Assembly: GCA_001970955.1 (NCBI GenBank)
Contig: MPUH01000337.1
Span: 1 to 64,000, forward strand
Reading direction: 5' to 3'
DNA length: 64,000 nt
Source: Stentor coeruleus
Lineage: Eukaryota > Ciliophora > Heterotrichea > Heterotrichida > Stentoridae
Below, one piece after another: positions 60,703-64,000 of the stretch. Positions within the stretch are counted from its first letter, which is position 1, and every line of letters starts with the position of its first letter. The position numbers were made by a program, and so were the translations under genes. The notes below the pieces were generated by a model. That model saw only the letters and a program-made list of their open reading frames with translations, did no database searches and had not been told where the DNA came from.

Positions 60703-61087
60703 GTAATTTTATTAGGAATTAATCGTAAAATCCAACGTTTGATATTTTATAGCAAACCAAATTAATGTTTTAATCATATTTGATTAATAGTGATTCTAAT
60801 CATTCTAAGTGTTGATTTACACTAATTTCTTTATTTCAAAATATTTTTAAACAATAATTCCTAAGTGTTTAAGCACTAAATTGATCATTTTAGTGGGGGT
60901 ATATTAATACTCTAAGGTTTAAGCACTAAATTGATCATTTTATTGGGGGTATATTAATAATCTCAGCATAAATTACATATTAATCTTCCTTCAATCCTAT
61001 TCTATAAAGATCAATATAATCATTTCTAGCATTTCTCTCCTTATTTTATCTTATCATTTTAGTTTTACAAGTAAACAAACATAATTC
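60703..61087. other. intergenic between convergent genes
   Basis: Apart from the 50-bp repeat pair nothing is seen. Confidence 0.5.
60861..60960. repeat. 50-bp tandem repeat, two copies
   Basis: GTTTAAGCACTAAATTGATC and the following GGGGGTATATTAATA recur with a 50-base period at 60867 and 60917 with three mismatches. Between two convergent 3' ends. Confidence 0.9.
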
Positions 61088-61486
61088 TTAGTTATTTTCT
61101 TCAGTAATATAATCAATTACCCTTGCTTGCAAATTCTTTAAAGTTTGTTTCAGTTGCTGATTTTGTATAAGCGTATTGTTATGCTCAAGTGTCATTGAAC
61201 ACAATTCAGACTCAAGCATATGAACCTTTTCTCTAAGCATGATATTCTCTTCCCCAGCATTTTCTAATGCTTTTACTGTAGATGAGAGCTTTTCCAGTTC
61301 TTCAGCAAGTTTTTCAACAATTTCTAGGTATTTTTTGTTAGTTTGAGCTAATTCAGTTTTTTCCACGGCTAAAGCTAGGATTGTTTCATTGGATTTCTTT
61401 GTTGCTTCTTCAAATTCTCGTTTGAGATTCAGATAAGCTAGTCGATAAGTCTCATTTTTCAGCTTGGAAGGATCAGAATTATCCAT
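61088..61486 (-). CDS. small coiled-coil protein
   Basis: 132 residues, almost wholly coiled coil from residue 8 to 125 (KREFEEATKKSNETILALAVE; EKLAEELEKLSSTVKAL; QNQQLKQTLKNLQARV). Leu at the core positions is regular. No other domain. It is of the length of dimeric adaptor or inner-dynein-like coils, but no specific family could be recognised. The ATG is the first in frame, with leader AATATAAGTC. Confidence 0.75.
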   Translation of the reverse strand: MDNSDPSKLKNETYRLAYLNLKREFEEATKKSNETILALAVEKTELAQTNKKYLEIVEKLAEELEKLSSTVKALENAGEENIMLREKVHMLESELCSMTLEHNNTLIQNQQLKQTLKNLQARVIDYITEENN

Positions 61487-62791
61487 GACTTATATTCTTA
61501 TGTTTAAGTATTAGTATTATAATAGGAGTTGGCTATTTATTGAGTTCATAGGGTATAAACAATTTTCGATAAGGATAAAAGGGTGAGAAATTTTGAATAT
61601 GAAGCATAAGTTTATATCAAAAGATGCTGGTATTTTTTAGTTTTTGATTAGTAAATTATAATTTGAGGCAAGGCATATATTAGTTTATTAGATGAATAAT
61701 TACTATAGAGAATTTAAAATGGTCCTAAGAATTGAAGATAGCAGCGGTAATGATTAAGAGGAGTTTAAAATTTTAATTTATAAGAAATTGCTTTTAATAT
61801 TTATATTAATGAATTATTGCTGTAAATATAAGCCCTCGACTAGTTCCAAGATCAAAGATCTAATGCACTTATTTCCTTTTTGGTTTAAAAAAATGTAAGA
61901 GTAAAAATTAAAAGTTTTAAGTTATATATCCCTCGACATTTATTCTCCTAGTGTTTTCTTAAGTAATATTGCTCTTATAAAATAAGTAAATTAATATTAA
62001 TCAACAAGAGTTCTCTCAGCTCTGATTAATCATGTTGAGTTATTCTTAAATACTAAATAAAATTTAATAGCAAACAAGAAGATAAAATTTATTAAAATCA
62101 AATGCCAAAAAATTCAAATCAGTTGTTCAAATTAATATTTTTAAAATGTTTTTGTGAATATAAGAAATTGATTTTAAAAATTATAGGATAGAGTTTATAT
62201 TAGTAAATATAAATTTATAATAGTAATCTGTTCACAAATTGATATTACTTGAGAATTGTATTTAGTAATTAATAAATGTTGAAATGTAAGATTAGATATC
62301 ATTATTATAGAATAATTTTATAATATATAATTTTGAATATTTTATGATTATTTTTTATGAAGCTTTGTCCTTAGCTTATAAAAAAATCAACCTAATTTTA
62401 TTAATAAATTTTATAATTTGCTTTTTAAAAAAATCCTAATTAATTATCAAAGTATACATTAGCAGTATGCCCAAAATATCTTAAAACTATTAGTATAATA
62501 ATAAGCATTCGCAAGCTAATTTACACTAGTCTATAAATTATCAAAAAGGGATGTGATGCAAAGCTCTTAAACATTTTCTTCTATTTTATTGTTATGCTAA
62601 GCATTCTAATACCAAAATCATTTCATTTTAATTTATCAAAATATAATTACACCAAATGTAGTCACCCTTTAATTTTGCCATTTATTATCCTCAATTTCCC
62701 AATCACATTGCCAGATATTCTTATAACCTAGAGTTCAAAAGCAGTACCATAACAGTTTTTCTTTTATATCTATTATTTAATAATTCTCTAC
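61487..62791. other. intergenic, 1.3 kb
   Basis: G-containing to about 61760, then strongly AT, then C-containing near 62570-62750. It joins a promoter side and a 3' side of minus-strand genes. No gene or RNA is seen. Confidence 0.5.
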
Positions 62792-63751
62792 TTAATTTAT
62801 CGACCAGTTAAGGAGATACTTAATAAGAGTTGCAACACCTTGTCCACAGGCATAAAAGCTCGTTTGGCAATTTTTAATATTGAAAATAGCTGCATTGATT
62901 GTCAAAGCTCTTGATGCATATCTTGCAAATAATTCCTCAGCTCCTGTCTTAGAAAGCAGCTCAATAATATTTGCTTCTAACTGATCAAACATGCACACAT
63001 CTGTATAGTTATTCTTTACAAAAGTCAATGAGCTAGCTAAATCTCCAAATAAGGTAGTGAATCCTGACAGTTTTCCTTGAGCTAATTGTGAAATATCCAT
63101 AGCAGGATTAACTGTTTGGTTTGCGAATTTACTTAAGAAGGCATTGCAAGGTCCAGTTTTCTTTGGGTTTATAGATAAAGTATAAATAAAGCCTTTCCAC
63201 CAGCTTAGATACATGGATTGATCGAAGGTTAGAGACAATTGATGAGGTGCATCAAAAGGAATGAGGATTGAAGTTATTGTTCCAAGAGTCCCTCCAGCTT
63301 CTATGTAATGTTTTAATTCTAGCTCTCCTTTCAAAGATTCAACAAGACTTAGGATTTTCTCTGAGTTATAGGCTAGATTTATTTCAAACCACACTTTACT
63401 TTTTTCTGATATACCTTGTTTTAAAGACATTTCGACTTGATTAAGACCACAAACTCCGCAAGCATCAGCTAAAGAAGTTATAAACTGTTCGTAGCTTTGA
63501 AGAACCTGTTCAAAGTCTAAGAAAATTAAGTAGCCCAAGGAAGCTGCCAGGATTTGGTCTAAGCTTGCTTGGGTCTTAGGTGTAAGACAGGCGCTCATGT
63601 TGTATTGAGTATGTGTATAATTGTTCATAAAAGCAGAAAGAAACAGTTCAATGTGATCATAATTTCCTGCCATGTTAGGTTCTACACCTCTGACCCCTGA
63701 ACCGTATACGAGGCCAATAATGCAAAACGATATCAGAATCATTTTTGACAT
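62792..63751 (-). CDS. secreted protein, unknown
   Basis: 319 residues from the ATG at 63751 (the frame is open five codons further, from TTG only). A signal peptide (MILISFCIIGLVYG) is present. The mature part is helical, with eight or so Cys (ADACGVCGL, GPCNAF, VCMFDQ, KNCQTSFYACG) and several Asn-x-Ser/Thr sites (NNYTH, ANQTV, NNYTD). No membrane helix or GPI signal is evident. A saposin-like or other helical disulfide fold is possible but unproven. It belongs with the other secreted-protein genes of this end of the window. Confidence 0.7.
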   Translation of the reverse strand: MSKMILISFCIIGLVYGSGVRGVEPNMAGNYDHIELFLSAFMNNYTHTQYNMSACLTPKTQASLDQILAASLGYLIFLDFEQVLQSYEQFITSLADACGVCGLNQVEMSLKQGISEKSKVWFEINLAYNSEKILSLVESLKGELELKHYIEAGGTLGTITSILIPFDAPHQLSLTFDQSMYLSWWKGFIYTLSINPKKTGPCNAFLSKFANQTVNPAMDISQLAQGKLSGFTTLFGDLASSLTFVKNNYTDVCMFDQLEANIIELLSKTGAEELFARYASRALTINAAIFNIKNCQTSFYACGQGVATLIKYLLNWSIN

Positions 63752-64000
63752 TTTTATATTATTCAACAGGGTTCAAATAAATATGCTTGATGCATTTAAG
63801 TATAAGAATGATTCAAAAATGATTGATATCAGAAAATTTATAAGACATTTTAAGGGAATTTGATGATTTTACTTAAACTTACCAAGCAGAGTATTGAAAA
63901 AAAAATTAAGTTGGTAGATTATTTTGGATAATGCTAGAGGTTTATTTTTTATAGTGGTTTTAATTGAGGTTTTTATATGGAAGAAGGGGAATGCACAGAG
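63752..64000. other. intergenic to the end of the window
   Basis: AT-rich and G-containing, C-poor on this strand, as expected upstream of a minus-strand gene. No gene is seen. Confidence 0.4.

Noticed and set aside
1-64000. Transposons, CRISPR arrays, viral genes, rRNA
   Set aside because: No transposase, integrase, reverse transcriptase or capsid motif, no spaced short repeats and no rRNA sequence were found on either strand.

Overview
The window looks like macronuclear DNA of a heterotrich ciliate close to Stentor. It is AT-rich and gene-dense, and genes lie on both strands. Six coding regions become continuous only when a 15- or 16-base GT...AG intron is removed (18020, 19873, 27882, 37960, 41676 and 53252). 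Such tiny introns are a hallmark of Stentor and Blepharisma. TAA, TAG and TGA all serve as real stops, and TGA is not needed as a Trp codon, so the standard code (as in Stentor) fits best. There are single-N scaffold joins at 18489, 34659, 49780 and 49983. Three of them are flanked by the same sequence twice, which is an assembly overlap and not biology.

Layout. 1.4-7.1 kb: two coiled-coil or basic proteins, a six-repeat kelch protein and a four-pass membrane protein. 7.8-9.8 kb: a divergent lipid pair, a Sec14-like transfer protein and a PAP2-fold choline/sphingolipid-type transferase. 10.7-19.6 kb: a broken receptor locus. The first half is a signal peptide, a periplasmic-binding/ANF-like ectodomain and a multi-pass module; the second half is a PAS-like cytoplasmic region with further membrane segments. 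They resemble two parts of one tmcB-like receptor, separated by about 2.3 kb that carries a second copy of the receptor's own promoter and 5' end. 19.8-24.3 kb: a Rab GTPase, a cAMP-receptor-type GPCR, tRNA-Arg(ACG) and a NUDT5-like Nudix protein with a degenerate box. 24.7-33.3 kb: an ankyrin-AGC kinase, two coiled-coil proteins and a 998-residue IQ-motif protein with a Lys/Ala/Gly-rich tail. 33.9-44.9 kb: an eL34 pseudogene, the 3' part of a single-pass membrane protein, small unknowns, a PDI whose two active sites are both CxxS, a coiled-coil gene with an in-frame TAA, a p34/AAGAB-like protein with an exact 87-bp internal duplication, a Sec1/Munc18 protein and a broken MORN gene. 45.5-50.3 kb: an unknown protein, a J-domain protein and a PTEN-like phosphatase. 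50.7-63.8 kb: six genes for secreted or surface proteins (frizzled-like CRD, histidine acid phosphatase, DOMON-like, a Cys-repeat membrane protein and two unknowns) mixed with coiled-coil genes.

No operon-like pathway is visible. The shared themes are membrane traffic (Rab, Sec1/Munc18, p34-like, Sec14, PDI), phosphoinositide and lipid metabolism (Sec14, PTEN-like, PAP2-fold enzyme), surface sensing (two receptor types, frizzled-like CRD) and cytoskeletal or ciliary coiled-coil proteins. Intergenic DNA shows a regular strand pattern: promoter sides are C-containing and G-poor on the coding strand, 3' sides are G-containing and C-poor. Start codons are very often preceded at once by TATAA-like sequence.
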